Shown: positions 34,696 through 42,243 of the stretch, piece after piece
Numbering within the stretch: position 1 is the first letter of the stretch
How the letters are laid out: the number at the start of each line of letters is the position of its first letter
Assembly: GCA_029880325.1 (NCBI GenBank)
Contig: JAOUOP010000023.1
Span: 49,817-113,816 of the forward strand
Reading direction: 5' to 3'
DNA: 64,000 nt
DNA from: Myxococcales bacterium
GTDB taxonomy: Bacteria; Myxococcota_A; Polyangia; Polyangiales; JAFGIB01
Translations under genes and position numbers: made by a program
The notes under the pieces: generated by a model
The model's database searches: none
Told to the model about the DNA's origin: nothing
Seen by the model: the letters and a program-made list of their open reading frames with translations, nothing else

Positions 34696-35747
34696 GCTGG
34701 GCCCGGCTCCCGCGCCGGCAGACGCAGGACGAAGCGAGCCCCCTTGGGCGCCTCGGGGTCGAGCTGCAGGCTGCCCCCATGGGCCTCGGCGATCTGGCGA
34801 CTGAGACTGAGGCCGAGCCCCGTACCGGAGCCGGCCGCCTTGGTGGTGACGAAGGGCTCGAAGAGCGTGCTTCGCAGCTCCTCGGCGATGCCGGGGCCCG
34901 TGTCGCTGACCGACAACTCGACCTGATCGTCGCCGGTGAGGCGGCCGTCGATGCGGATCGTCCGCTGGGGCAGTCCCTGCACCGCGTCGCGGGCGTTGGA
35001 GACCAGATTCATCACCACCTGCTCGAGCTGGACCCGATCGCCCAGCACCATCAGCGGCTCGGGCAGACTCGACTCGCGGCTGACGCCACAGACCGTCAGC
35101 TGCTGCTCCACCAGGCGCAGCACGCGCTGCACCGAGTCGCGCAGGTCGTAGTGCCTGCGCGGACTGTCGGCGTCGCGACGTCCGAAACGCCTGAGACCAT
35201 CGACGATCTCGGCCATGCGCCGGGTTTCCTGCACCACCTCGTCGATGCTCTCGGCCAGCTCCGGGTCCTCGTGGGGCGCCCGCCGCAGCGTCCGTTGCAC
35301 ATCCTGGCAAGTCAGCTTGATCGCGTTCAACGGCTGGTTGATTTCGTGCACAATGCTGGCCGACAGCTCGCCCAGGGCGCCCATCTTGCCGCGATGGACG
35401 AGCATGGCGGTGCTATCGCGTAGCTCCTTTTGCGAGCGCCTGAGTTCCTCGACCAGGTTGCCGATTTCGCGATGGTAGGCGCCGTAGGCGATCATGGCCT
35501 CCAGCGCCACGGCATCCAGCTGGCCGACGCGGGCGCGCGCCTCTTCGGCGCCGATGCGCTCGAGTTCGGCGTCGACCACCGAGGCGTGCAGGGCAAGCAA
35601 GTCCTCGGGGCCCAGGCCGGCGCGCATGAATCGCTTACTCAACAGTGAAATATGGTAGAGCGTCTGCTCGCTCGGGTCGCGCAGGTAGGCGAGGGCTTCT
35701 TCGCCGTAGCGTCGCTCGAGCTCGTCGCTGCTGGACTTTTCCGCCAT
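34692..35747 (-). CDS. Histidine kinase with RsbU_N-like N-terminal domain
   Basis: 351 residues from ATG 35747, two bases after the phosphatase stop. Residues 12-95 resemble the RsbU N-terminal domain (YLRDPSEQTLYHISLLSKRF, AGLGPEDLLALHASVVD), which in Bacillus binds RsbT. Then a short coiled coil and the kinase: H134 (LSASIVHEINQPLNAIKL), N-box (QVVMNLVSNARDAV), G1 (VSDTGPGIAEE), and G2 GSGTGLGLSLSRQIAEAHGG. The RsbU_N-like part suggests that free RsbT could switch on this kinase, linking the stressosome to the two-component genes downstream. Confidence 0.83.
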   Translation of the reverse strand: MAEKSSSDELERRYGEEALAYLRDPSEQTLYHISLLSKRFMRAGLGPEDLLALHASVVDAELERIGAEEARARVGQLDAVALEAMIAYGAYHREIGNLVEELRRSQKELRDSTAMLVHRGKMGALGELSASIVHEINQPLNAIKLTCQDVQRTLRRAPHEDPELAESIDEVVQETRRMAEIVDGLRRFGRRDADSPRRHYDLRDSVQRVLRLVEQQLTVCGVSRESSLPEPLMVLGDRVQLEQVVMNLVSNARDAVQGLPQRTIRIDGRLTGDDQVELSVSDTGPGIAEELRSTLFEPFVTTKAAGSGTGLGLSLSRQIAEAHGGSLQLDPEAPKGARFVLRLPAREPGPA

Positions 35748-35749
35748 AC

Positions 35750-36493
35750 CTAAACCGAGATTGCGATCGTCGCATCGTCGCGGGCATGAAAAAAGCGCCG
35801 GCGGATCTCGTCGATGGCCGCATCGGGATCGCTGCGCGCCAACCGCATCAAGCCCCGATCCCACTCGAACTCGACGCCATCGGACCACAGCGCGATCACG
35901 TCGCCCGCTTCGAGGAACTCACGGTTTTCGTAGATCCGCGGGGGCATGCGGTAGCCGACGATGCCACCGCTCGTCGTCAAATCCTTGACCAGGCTGCCGG
36001 CGGTGGCCTCACTGGACAACGACTGGCTGTGGCGGCCCGTGGGCGATGGGTTCGACAGCTCCATGCGCACCGAGCCCACGCCGCAGGCCGTGGCCTCACC
36101 GGTAGCGAAATCGAGCCAGGCGACCGCCAGCGCCGCGCCGCGGCTGCCGTGGGCGGCTCGATGGCAATCTTCGAAGAGTGCCGGCAGCTCCACCCGAGGC
36201 CCAGGCGACCAAAGCATCAGCGACTCGACAATGCGCGCGGTGGCCTCGGCGGCTTCGGGTCCGTGCCCGGTGCCGTCGATCACGGCCATCAGCAGGCGCT
36301 CACCCTCGGCCAGGGTGGTTGCCTCGCTCACTTCCGACGACATCGGATCGCTGCCCTCGGGCCCGAGCGAACCACTGGACCAGCGGCTGCGGCCCTGGGC
36401 GTCGAAGGAGCGCAGCAAAAAGCCATCGCCGTTGGCCTGCTCGCCCGGCATGCAGCGGGTGAGGGCGGCGACACGTCGGATGAGGGAAGGCAT
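35750..36493 (-). CDS. PP2C/SpoIIE-type phosphatase, RsbX-like
   Basis: 247 residues from ATG 36493, 11 bases after the RsbT stop. The PP2C-type signature is present: LLMAVIDGTGHGPEAAEAT early and ALAVAWLDFATGEATACGVG, ending DAGDVIALWSDG-like (EAGDVIALWSDGVEFEWD) and HARDDATIAISV. In Bacillus, RsbX dephosphorylates RsbS and RsbR to reset the stressosome; size and position match RsbX rather than RsbU, which carries an extra N-terminal domain. It separates the Rsb genes from the kinases. Confidence 0.82.
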   Translation of the reverse strand: MPSLIRRVAALTRCMPGEQANGDGFLLRSFDAQGRSRWSSGSLGPEGSDPMSSEVSEATTLAEGERLLMAVIDGTGHGPEAAEATARIVESLMLWSPGPRVELPALFEDCHRAAHGSRGAALAVAWLDFATGEATACGVGSVRMELSNPSPTGRHSQSLSSEATAGSLVKDLTTSGGIVGYRMPPRIYENREFLEAGDVIALWSDGVEFEWDRGLMRLARSDPDAAIDEIRRRFFHARDDATIAISV

Positions 36494-36503
36494 GGCGATG
36501 GCA

Positions 36504-36932
36504 TCACGGGATGGTCTTGCGCACCGTGATCGTGGTGCCCACACCCGCTTTCGAGTTTAGCTCGAAAAAGTCCATCAGCCGTTGGGTTCCGGGCAGACCC
36601 AGGCCCAAACCCTCCGACGATGACCAGCCGTCGCGCATGGCCAGGTCCGTATCCTGGATGCCGGGGCCGCGGTCGCGCACGACGATCTGCAGCGCCCGCA
36701 CGCGGCCGGGGGATTGTTCGACCACCGAAAGCAGCACCTCGCCAGCCTCGGCGTAGAGCACGATGTTGCGCGTCAGCTCCGAGACGGCAGCTGCGATTTG
36801 GGTCTGATCGACCACGCCGAAGCCGAGTTCGGCCGCCATCGTCCGCGCCCGCTGGCGGGCGGTGACGATGTGATGCTCGGCTTCGACTGGGACGCGCTCG
36901 GGCTCCACGGACTCTATTCGTCTTCCGACCAC
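36504..36932 (-). CDS. rsbT: RsbT-type serine/threonine kinase (stressosome)
   Basis: 142 residues from GTG 36932. GHKL-type ATPase with TARQRARTMAAELGFG, an N-box SELTRNIVLYA (E52, N56), DRGPGI and GLGLGLPGTQRLMDFF. RsbT phosphorylates RsbS and RsbR and then leaves the stressosome to activate its target. It overlaps rsbS by 19 bases, typical of the rsbRST order. Confidence 0.9.
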   Translation of the reverse strand: MVGRRIESVEPERVPVEAEHHIVTARQRARTMAAELGFGVVDQTQIAAAVSELTRNIVLYAEAGEVLLSVVEQSPGRVRALQIVVRDRGPGIQDTDLAMRDGWSSSEGLGLGLPGTQRLMDFFELNSKAGVGTTITVRKTIP

Positions 36933-37327
36933 TCGGGGGTGTCGTCGTCGACCGGCTCCAGCAGCTGCTCGCCGACCAGTGCGCGCAGGCCCTGCTCCAG
37001 GTCGCGGGCGGTCTCGGCCGAATGCACGCGCAGGCCCATCTCCACCAGCGTGATGGCCACCGGCGGCCGGATGCCGACCAGGATCACGCGGGCGCCCAGG
37101 AGGCGTGCGGCCGAGGCGATGTGCTCGAGGGAGCGGGCCATGAAGGAATCGACCAGGTCGATGGCGCTCAAATCGATGACCACGCCGCTGATCGCCTCCT
37201 TGGAAATGCGCGCCAGCAGGTCCTCCTGAAACTGGCGGATGGCGCTGTCGTCCAGGGCGACGTAGATGGTCGCCACCAAACAGCGCCCGATGCGCAGGAT
37301 CGGGATGTGCAGGGCGCCGCTGCTCAC
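36914..37327 (-). CDS. rsbS: RsbS-type STAS protein (stressosome)
   Basis: 137 residues from GTG 37327. A single STAS domain with VVIDLSAIDLVDSFMARSL; S61 aligns with the Ser of Bacillus RsbS (S59) that RsbT phosphorylates. RsbS forms the core of the stressosome with RsbR. The C-terminus has a short acidic extension. It lies 54 bp after rsbR and overlaps rsbT. Confidence 0.9.
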   Translation of the reverse strand: MSSGALHIPILRIGRCLVATIYVALDDSAIRQFQEDLLARISKEAISGVVIDLSAIDLVDSFMARSLEHIASAARLLGARVILVGIRPPVAITLVEMGLRVHSAETARDLEQGLRALVGEQLLEPVDDDTPEWSEDE

Positions 37328-37381
37328 GGGCGGCCCTCGCTGGAGGCGGTGGTGACGGGTCGCAGGGACATCATCGCAACC

Positions 37382-38029
37382 TCAACCTTTCTTCGGGCGC
37401 CGGTAGATACCCTTGCCCGTCTCCGACAACGCGAACTCCAGACCCGAGCGCAGGGAGTTCTTGGTGCGCACGGCCGTCAGGTCGACGCCCAGGCGGGTCA
37501 TGGTCTGGGCGCTGTGGGGGCGCAGACCACTGAGCAGCACCTCGGCACCGAGCAGGCGCGCGGCTTCCACGGTCTTGAGCAGGTGGTTGGCCACCTGGGT
37601 GTCGAAGACCGGCACGCCCGTGACATCGATGATGGCGACGGCGGCTTGATGCTCCACGATGGCGCTGAGCAAGCTATCGACGATCTGCTTGGCGCGGGCG
37701 GTGTCGATGGTGCCGATCAGGGGCAGGATCAGGATTTGATCCCAGATTTGAATCACCGGTGTCGACAGCTCTCGGATGGTGGCCGCCTGGGCCGCGATGG
37801 TGCGCTCGCGGTCCACCTCGGCGCGCAGGCTGTCGACCATGGAACTCAGGTCCTGGCGCATCAGCTCCAAGGCAGCGGTGATCTCGGTCAGTTCGTCCTC
37901 CTGGTCGGGAATCGGGATCTCGACGTCGAAGTTGCCCATGGCGATCTCCATCGCCGCGGCGGACAGGACCGACAGGCGCTGCTGGATGTCGGTGGACTCG
38001 TCAGGGGGAATGCTGGAATCACTCGACAT
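37382..38029 (-). CDS. rsbR: RsbR-type stressosome protein with HAMP-like N-terminus
   Basis: 215 residues. The C-terminal 125 residues are an RsbR STAS domain: STPVIQIWDQILILPLIGTID, VAIIDVTGVPVFDTQVANHLL, and GLRPHSAQTMTRLG. T137 (IDVTG) and a Thr near 176-178 occupy the positions of the RsbT-phosphorylated residues of Bacillus RsbRA. The N-terminal 85 residues are not the usual globin-like sensor but a HAMP-like segment (EIAMGNFDVEIPIPDQEDELTEI) plus coiled coil, without any membrane helix. How it senses is unknown. It overlaps the fusion gene upstream by 11 bases. Confidence 0.88.
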   Translation of the reverse strand: MSSDSSIPPDESTDIQQRLSVLSAAAMEIAMGNFDVEIPIPDQEDELTEITAALELMRQDLSSMVDSLRAEVDRERTIAAQAATIRELSTPVIQIWDQILILPLIGTIDTARAKQIVDSLLSAIVEHQAAVAIIDVTGVPVFDTQVANHLLKTVEAARLLGAEVLLSGLRPHSAQTMTRLGVDLTAVRTKNSLRSGLEFALSETGKGIYRRPKKG

Positions 38030-39059
38030 CGCTCACACCTTCCGCAAACCAGGCGAGGGCGGGAGCTGCGTCGTCGAAAAAGCGCATGCTCGCGTCTCTA
38101 CCTGCAGCTCGAATGATGAAGCGCGCCAGCGTCCGAACCAAGACCGATCCACCCACAAATGCGAATCGCTCGTAGCGAGGATCTTTGGCCGCGGCCGCCA
38201 GTGCCCTGCGGGCGGTCGCGGTGATCGTGGTCTGTTTGCGCTGATCGATCAGCAGACACACCGAGCCCTCGACGAAACAGGCATCGATCAGCCCGTTGAG
38301 CTCGACCAGCAACTCATGGGCCTCTTGCTCGTCCAGCGTGCCGGCCAGTTCGAGCGTCATCAGGGGCTTGCCCGTGGGGAGGCGGTCGGGGTGGAATTGG
38401 TATTTTCCCATGCTGGTGCTCCGGGGTGATGGGGGCCGCTTCGCTGAGAACACGAGTTGAGCCGCGTCATGGATGGGGGCGGAAGTCGATGAAATGGTGG
38501 CACCGCGGCCGACGAGGGCGGGCGGGGCGAACGTGGGGCAATAGCCGCGGCTCGAGGCTGCGGGCCGGGACCCGCGGAGCCAGCAGGTGGCGCTCACGGT
38601 GGTGCCGGCGCCGCTCTCGGCGGCGATGTGCACGCCGCCCATCAGCCGTTTGACTGCGGCCAAGCCGCAGCCCAGGCCCGCTCCGGTCGAGAATCCATCG
38701 CGCAAGGCCAGGGCCGGATCGCCGATACCTGGGCCGAAATCGCAGGCCTCGATTTGCACGCCAACACGGCCGGCCGCGTCGCTGAGCCGCGACACCGAGA
38801 TCTCACCCTCGACGCCGTGGGCCAGCACGTTGCTGGCCAGCTCGGCCACGCTGGTCACAACCCGATAGCGCTCCTCGTCGCTGGCTCCGGCGGCCTCGGC
38901 CACCGCGGTGGCCATCCGCCGGGCCTCCCACAGATCACTGGGCTGGACCAGGCGCACGACACCGGTCTGGTGACAGCGCACCGCCCCAGACGCGGTGTCG
39001 ACCGAACCCATGCCCGACGCGGCCAGCTCGGCCACGGGCAGCGGAATGAAGCGGGCCAT
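38019..39059 (-). CDS. RsbT-like kinase fused to a SpoIIAA-like domain
   Basis: 346 residues from ATG 39059, continuous with no stop. Residues 35-155 are a GHKL/RsbT-like ATPase (VTSVAELASNVLAHG with E73-N77, CDFGPGIGD, GAGLGCGLAAVKRLMGG). A low-complexity linker follows (about 160-215). Residues 217-346 are a SpoIIAA-like domain nearly identical in pattern to the genes at 30109 and 30695. An internal ATG at 38411 (residue 217) has GGAG at good spacing, so the C-terminal domain may also be made alone. It is the first gene of the stressosome operon. Confidence 0.8.
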   Translation of the reverse strand: MARFIPLPVAELAASGMGSVDTASGAVRCHQTGVVRLVQPSDLWEARRMATAVAEAAGASDEERYRVVTSVAELASNVLAHGVEGEISVSRLSDAAGRVGVQIEACDFGPGIGDPALALRDGFSTGAGLGCGLAAVKRLMGGVHIAAESGAGTTVSATCWLRGSRPAASSRGYCPTFAPPALVGRGATISSTSAPIHDAAQLVFSAKRPPSPRSTSMGKYQFHPDRLPTGKPLMTLELAGTLDEQEAHELLVELNGLIDACFVEGSVCLLIDQRKQTTITATARRALAAAAKDPRYERFAFVGGSVLVRTLARFIIRAAGRDASMRFFDDAAPALAWFAEGVSDVE

Positions 39060-39068
39060 GCCAACCCC

Positions 39069-39097
39069 ATGATATTGGAAATGACATTCGTTTTCAA
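39069..39097 (-). promoter_or_regulatory. Promoter with Fur-like box ahead of the stressosome operon
   Basis: On the minus strand TTGAAA (39092-39097), a 17-bp spacer and TATCAT (39069-39074) form a good sigma-70 promoter. The spacer and -35 hold TGAAAAC-G-AATGTCA, similar to the two Fur-like boxes at feoAB though less symmetric (4/7). The transcript start would fall just before ATG 39059, as at feoA. Iron control of the operon is inferred from the similarity. Confidence 0.55.
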
Positions 39098-39130
39098 TAA
39101 GAACCTGGCCCAAGCTGGCTAGCCCGGTCG

Positions 39131-39190
39131 CCCGGCAAACGGCTCGATGTGCTCGGTGGGAGTGCTGAGCACATCGAGCCGTTTGCCGGG
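39131..39190. repeat. Perfect inverted repeat, 24-bp arms, 12-base loop
   Basis: The left arm 39131-39154 begins CCCGGCAAACGGCTCGATG; the right arm 39167-39190 is its exact reverse complement. The loop is GGTGGGAGTGCT. No T-run follows on either strand, so it is not a standard intrinsic terminator. It lies about 70 bp upstream of the stressosome promoter and could be a regulator site, a mobile-element scar or a transcription barrier between divergent units. Confidence 0.92.
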
Positions 39191-39292
39191 GACCATGGCC
39201 GGGTAAGGCTCGCCGGCCGCCCCAGCCGCGGCGGTCGCCGAGGGCGCCGAGCGCCCCAAGGGTGCCAGGACACCTTCGCTGGCGGCACCTGT

Positions 39293-39357
39293 GAGCGATT
39301 TCGCTCGCTTTCACGGGGTTGAGCGAAATCGCTCTCATGGGGTGAGCGATTTCGCTC
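39293..39357. repeat. Three copies of the palindrome GAGCGAWWTCGCTC
   Basis: Perfect 14-bp palindromes with 6-bp arms: GAGCGATTTCGCTC at 39293-39306, GAGCGAAATCGCTC (reverse orientation) at 39321-39334 and GAGCGATTTCGCTC at 39344-39357. Centre spacings are 28 and 23 bp. They lie in the divergent region between the stressosome operon and the coiled-coil genes and look like an operator cluster. Conservation of the flanks is low, so the palindrome itself is what is kept. Confidence 0.85.
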
Positions 39358-39541
39358 GCGCGCTGCAGGTACGGTCTCGGCGCGCGCCGCCGCAGGTGGC
39401 TCGGCGGCCGACAATCCACGGGAAAACCGGGCGAATGGGGCCGGCCGGACTCTTTTTCGCCCGCCGCCTCAAAGTTGGATCGGCTGTTGCAACAGGTTTC
39501 GAGCGAGCCGGGCAGATGCTCGGCAGCAGGAGGCCGTTTCG

Positions 39542-40111
39542 ATGGTGGCAGCAGAACTCAGAGCAGCAGAGGAAGCGCGGGAACGCTGGGACCGCGACCG
39601 CGGTCGTATCTTCGAGGCGATCGAGGCACTGCGGCACGAGCTGCGCGCCATCGACGACAGCGTGCGCGAGAGGGTGGAGCACGACCGCCAGGGCGAGCTG
39701 CCCTCCTATGGCGCACCCACGCCCGAGCCCTCGGCGGCGCCGAGCTACCGGCCGCGCAGCTGGGAGCCCACGCCGCGCCACGACGAGCGCGACTCCGAGC
39801 TGCGCAGCGTGCGCCGGGTCAGCCGCGGCGCCGCCCACTACCGGGCCGAGGCCGAGCGCATCCGCCACGAGATGGACGAGCTGGTGCGCCTTCACGAACG
39901 CGGCGAGCAGCGCCGCCGGGCGCGGCAAAGGACGCGCGCACGCGACTTCGACTTCGAAGCGCCCCTCCCCCGCCCCCGTCGCCGCCGCTCCATCCACGAT
40001 TTCGACCTCCCCCCCTCCTACGAGGAACACGCCATGGCCCTACCGGAACGCTCGGGCGGAGCTTGGCTCAAGAAGGTTTTGCTGCTGATGGCGATCGCCG
40101 AGGAGCTCTGA
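39542..40111 (+). CDS. Helical charged protein, first of a small coiled-coil operon
   Basis: 189 residues from ATG 39542, with a strong AGGAGG Shine-Dalgarno. Two coiled-coil parts (LRAAEEARERWDRDRGRIFEAI and YRAEAERIRHEMDELVRLHER) flank a Pro-rich disordered section. The C-terminus has a short hydrophobic helix (AWLKKVLLLMAIAEEL) that could attach to a membrane or partner. No family recognised. It is followed after 2 bases by the J-like gene. Confidence 0.55.
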   Translation: MVAAELRAAEEARERWDRDRGRIFEAIEALRHELRAIDDSVRERVEHDRQGELPSYGAPTPEPSAAPSYRPRSWEPTPRHDERDSELRSVRRVSRGAAHYRAEAERIRHEMDELVRLHERGEQRRRARQRTRARDFDFEAPLPRPRRRRSIHDFDLPPSYEEHAMALPERSGGAWLKKVLLLMAIAEEL

Positions 40112-40113
40112 TC

Positions 40114-40497
40114 ATGTCGTTCTACCGTTCCCCCGTTTCCCAGCCCTCCGCCTACCGAAGCCTGGGCGTCGCCTCCGCCGATTCCCTGCGCGACAGCGTG
40201 GCCGGCGTGCAGCTCGGCTTCAGCCGCATGCGCCGCGAACTCGACGAGGCCCGCCGCGAGGTCGAGCGCCTGCGGCGCGAACTCGACCACAGCCGTGGCC
40301 TGCGCGCCCGCCCGCCGGAAGCCGACGTCTCCGGCCTACGCAAGCGCGCTGCCCTCTACTGCCACCCCGACCGCGGCGGCGACGACGGCCTGATGCGTCG
40401 TCTCAACGCGGTCTTCGACTACCTCGAAGATCTCGAGCAGGGCGCCCAGGCCCTCGGAACCGATGACCTCCACAGCCGCACCGGAGCCGCAGCATGA
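40114..40497 (+). CDS. Coiled-coil protein with degenerate C-terminal J domain
   Basis: 127 residues from ATG 40114. Residues 35-65 are a coiled coil (RRELDEARREVERLRRELD). Residues 73-112 resemble the second half of a DnaJ J domain: LRKRAALYCHPDRGGDDGLMRRLNAVFDYLED, with the HPD motif at 84-86 and helix III. Helix I is not seen. HPD is the residue triad that stimulates DnaK ATPase, so it may recruit DnaK to the coiled-coil assembly. Its stop overlaps the next start (ATGA). Confidence 0.7.
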   Translation: MSFYRSPVSQPSAYRSLGVASADSLRDSVAGVQLGFSRMRRELDEARREVERLRRELDHSRGLRARPPEADVSGLRKRAALYCHPDRGGDDGLMRRLNAVFDYLEDLEQGAQALGTDDLHSRTGAAA

Positions 40498-40940
40498 TGA
40501 TCGCCGACCTCAAGCTTCAACTCGACCAGCTCACCCAAAACCAGCGCGCCCTCGGCGACGACCTGCGCCACAGCCGCCGCCAGACCGCCCGCCTGCAGCA
40601 CGAGCGCGACGCCCTCGAGCAGCGCTGCGCCATGCTCGAGGCCCAGCACAGCCGCCCCTTCGACAGCGACCTGCAGCGACAACTCGAGCGCGAGCGCGAG
40701 CGCAGCCGCCGCCTGATGGGCGAGCGCGAGCAGCTGCTGCGCGAGCGCGAGCAGGGCCAGGACCGCGCGCGCCAGGCCGAAGCCCTTGTGCAGCTGTTGA
40801 CCACGCGGCTGCAGGAAGCCGAAGAAGCCCGCGAAGAGGCCACCGCCCAGCTGCAGGCCGCAACCGAAGCCATGGCCGAGGTGCGCAGCTACCTCAGCAG
40901 CAGCCTGGGCGCCCAGGCGCCGCTGCGGCACGCGATGTAG
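40494..40940 (+). CDS. Coiled-coil protein, last of the small operon
   Basis: 148 residues, almost all coiled coil rich in Arg/Gln/Glu (LKLQLDQLTQNQRALGDDLR, LERERERSRRLMGEREQLL, LLTTRLQEAEEAREEATAQL). No family recognised. It is coupled to the J-like gene by a 4-base overlap. Three consecutive coiled-coil genes suggest one filamentous or scaffold assembly. Confidence 0.58.
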   Translation: MMIADLKLQLDQLTQNQRALGDDLRHSRRQTARLQHERDALEQRCAMLEAQHSRPFDSDLQRQLERERERSRRLMGEREQLLREREQGQDRARQAEALVQLLTTRLQEAEEAREEATAQLQAATEAMAEVRSYLSSSLGAQAPLRHAM

Positions 40941-41529
40941 ACCTCTGCCACGCTCCAGGTCCCGCCGGCGCCGCGAACGAAAAGAGCCGCGACGGCCCCC
41001 CAAGACCGTCGCGACTCCCCCTCAAAGCCAAAGAAGCCGCGACGGCCCCCCCGGGCCCGTCGCGACTCCCCCTCGAAATCAATGCCAAGTGCGTTGCGAC
41101 CGGGAGCCCCTCCCCTCAAGGGGCCCCCGGCCGCGTGGTGGGTGTGTTGGATCGCTTCCGGTTCCCCCCGCCTTCCCCCGACGGCCCCGGTTGCATGGAG
41201 GGTGCCGAGTAGTTGGCTCGACCCCGACCTCTTGGTGTACCGCCCAGCGGCCGGCCCTGTGCCGGGTCATGGCCCAGGGTACGAACGCGAGCCGTGATCG
41301 CAGCCTCGCTGTGCGCGGGCTCGACCACTTCACTTTGGGTTCGTTCGTCCATGGCGGCTTTCCTCACGGCGCGCCTCGAAACGCGCCTTTGCAGCCGAGC
41401 GCCTCGCCTCCGTCCCGTCGGCAGTGGCGCCCGCTGCGTGCTTCCAATACCTAGCCTCCGCCGCCGCCCCGCTCCATCCCACGGTCATGGGAGGCGCTTC
41501 ACTTTTTCGATTTTTTCGCGGCCAGAGCG
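40941..41529. other. Non-coding stretch with hairpins
   Basis: 589 bp without a supported gene. It contains the two tandem hairpins described separately and another possible hairpin CCCCTC-AA-GGGG near 41110-41125. Open frames here are short, out of step with the usual codon pattern and have no Shine-Dalgarno. I looked for an RNase P, SRP or tmRNA signature and saw none, but a structured RNA is not excluded. Confidence 0.5.
40989..41063. repeat. Two tandem hairpin units, 50-bp period
   Basis: Stem GCGACGG (40989-40995) pairs with CCGTCGC (41006-41012), and the same stem recurs at 41039-41045 with 41057-41063. Each is followed by GACTCCCCCTC(A/G)AA, and the loops are C-rich and differ. They sit just downstream of the coiled-coil operon and may stabilise or end its transcript, although no T-run follows. 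Confidence 0.72.
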
Positions 41530-42243
41530 CTAGCGCGGCAGCTCGCCCGCCCGCATCACCACCGCCACCGCCTCGGCCTTCGAGCTGACCTCGAGCTTGC
41601 GATAGAGATTTTTGACGTGGGTTTGCACCGTGCCGAGCCCGATGCCCAGACAGCTGGCGATGGACGCATAGCCGTGGCCCTTGGCCAGCAAGTCGACGAT
41701 CTGATGCTCGCGGGCGGTCAACGCCGGCAGCTGGGGCCGCTCCCTGGCGACGCCGCGGCGCATGGAGCGCAGCACATGACCGCTGACGTCGGCCGAAAAG
41801 GGCGCCACGCCGCGACTGGCTTCGGCCAGCAGATGCAATAGCTCGCGACGGCTGGCGGCGCTGCTGATGTAGCCGTCGGCACCGGACTGGATCGCTGCGG
41901 TCACGCTGTCGTAGTCGCTCGCTTCAGCCAACACGAGGGGGCGAACCGCCGGCGCCGTGCGGCGCAGCTCGGCCACGATCTCGATGCCCCAGGGCCGCGG
42001 GTCGATCACCAAGACTTCCACCTCGCGCGCGGCCAGCAAGCCGATTACCGCCCGCACGTCGCCATCGCTGAGCACCACGCGATGGCCCGCGTCCTCGATG
42101 CTGCGCGCCAGATCCAGGCGGCGCGGGCGCTCCGAAATCACGATGCCAAGACGCATCCCCCGCTCGCGGCTCGGCCGCGTCAGTCGGCGCAGGCGCGGGA
42201 CCGTGGACTCCCGGTCTTGCCTCGCATCCTCTCTGGCACCCAC
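41530..42243 (-). CDS. LuxR/NarL-type response regulator with degenerate receiver
   Basis: 237 residues from GTG 42243, chosen because GAGGAG lies 8 bases upstream; ATG 42156 lacks a spaced Shine-Dalgarno. The receiver has the acceptor Asp (D81 in VLVIDPRPWG) but the acidic pair is replaced (VISER), so phosphorylation is doubtful. Residues about 172-228 are a LuxR-type HTH (LTAREHQIVDLLAKGHGYAS, GIGLGTVQTHVKNLYRKLEV). It is divergent from the PAS kinase 42603 across 359 bp and may regulate that cluster. Confidence 0.87.
   Translation of the reverse strand: MGAREDARQDRESTVPRLRRLTRPSRERGMRLGIVISERPRRLDLARSIEDAGHRVVLSDGDVRAVIGLLAAREVEVLVIDPRPWGIEIVAELRRTAPAVRPLVLAEASDYDSVTAAIQSGADGYISSAASRRELLHLLAEASRGVAPFSADVSGHVLRSMRRGVARERPQLPALTAREHQIVDLLAKGHGYASIASCLGIGLGTVQTHVKNLYRKLEVSSKAEAVAVVMRAGELPR

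Noticed and set aside
41079..41460. Possible RNase P, SRP or tRNA-like RNA on the minus strand
   Set aside because: Conserved core sequences of these RNAs could not be found; only a short GAGGAAAG-like match was present.
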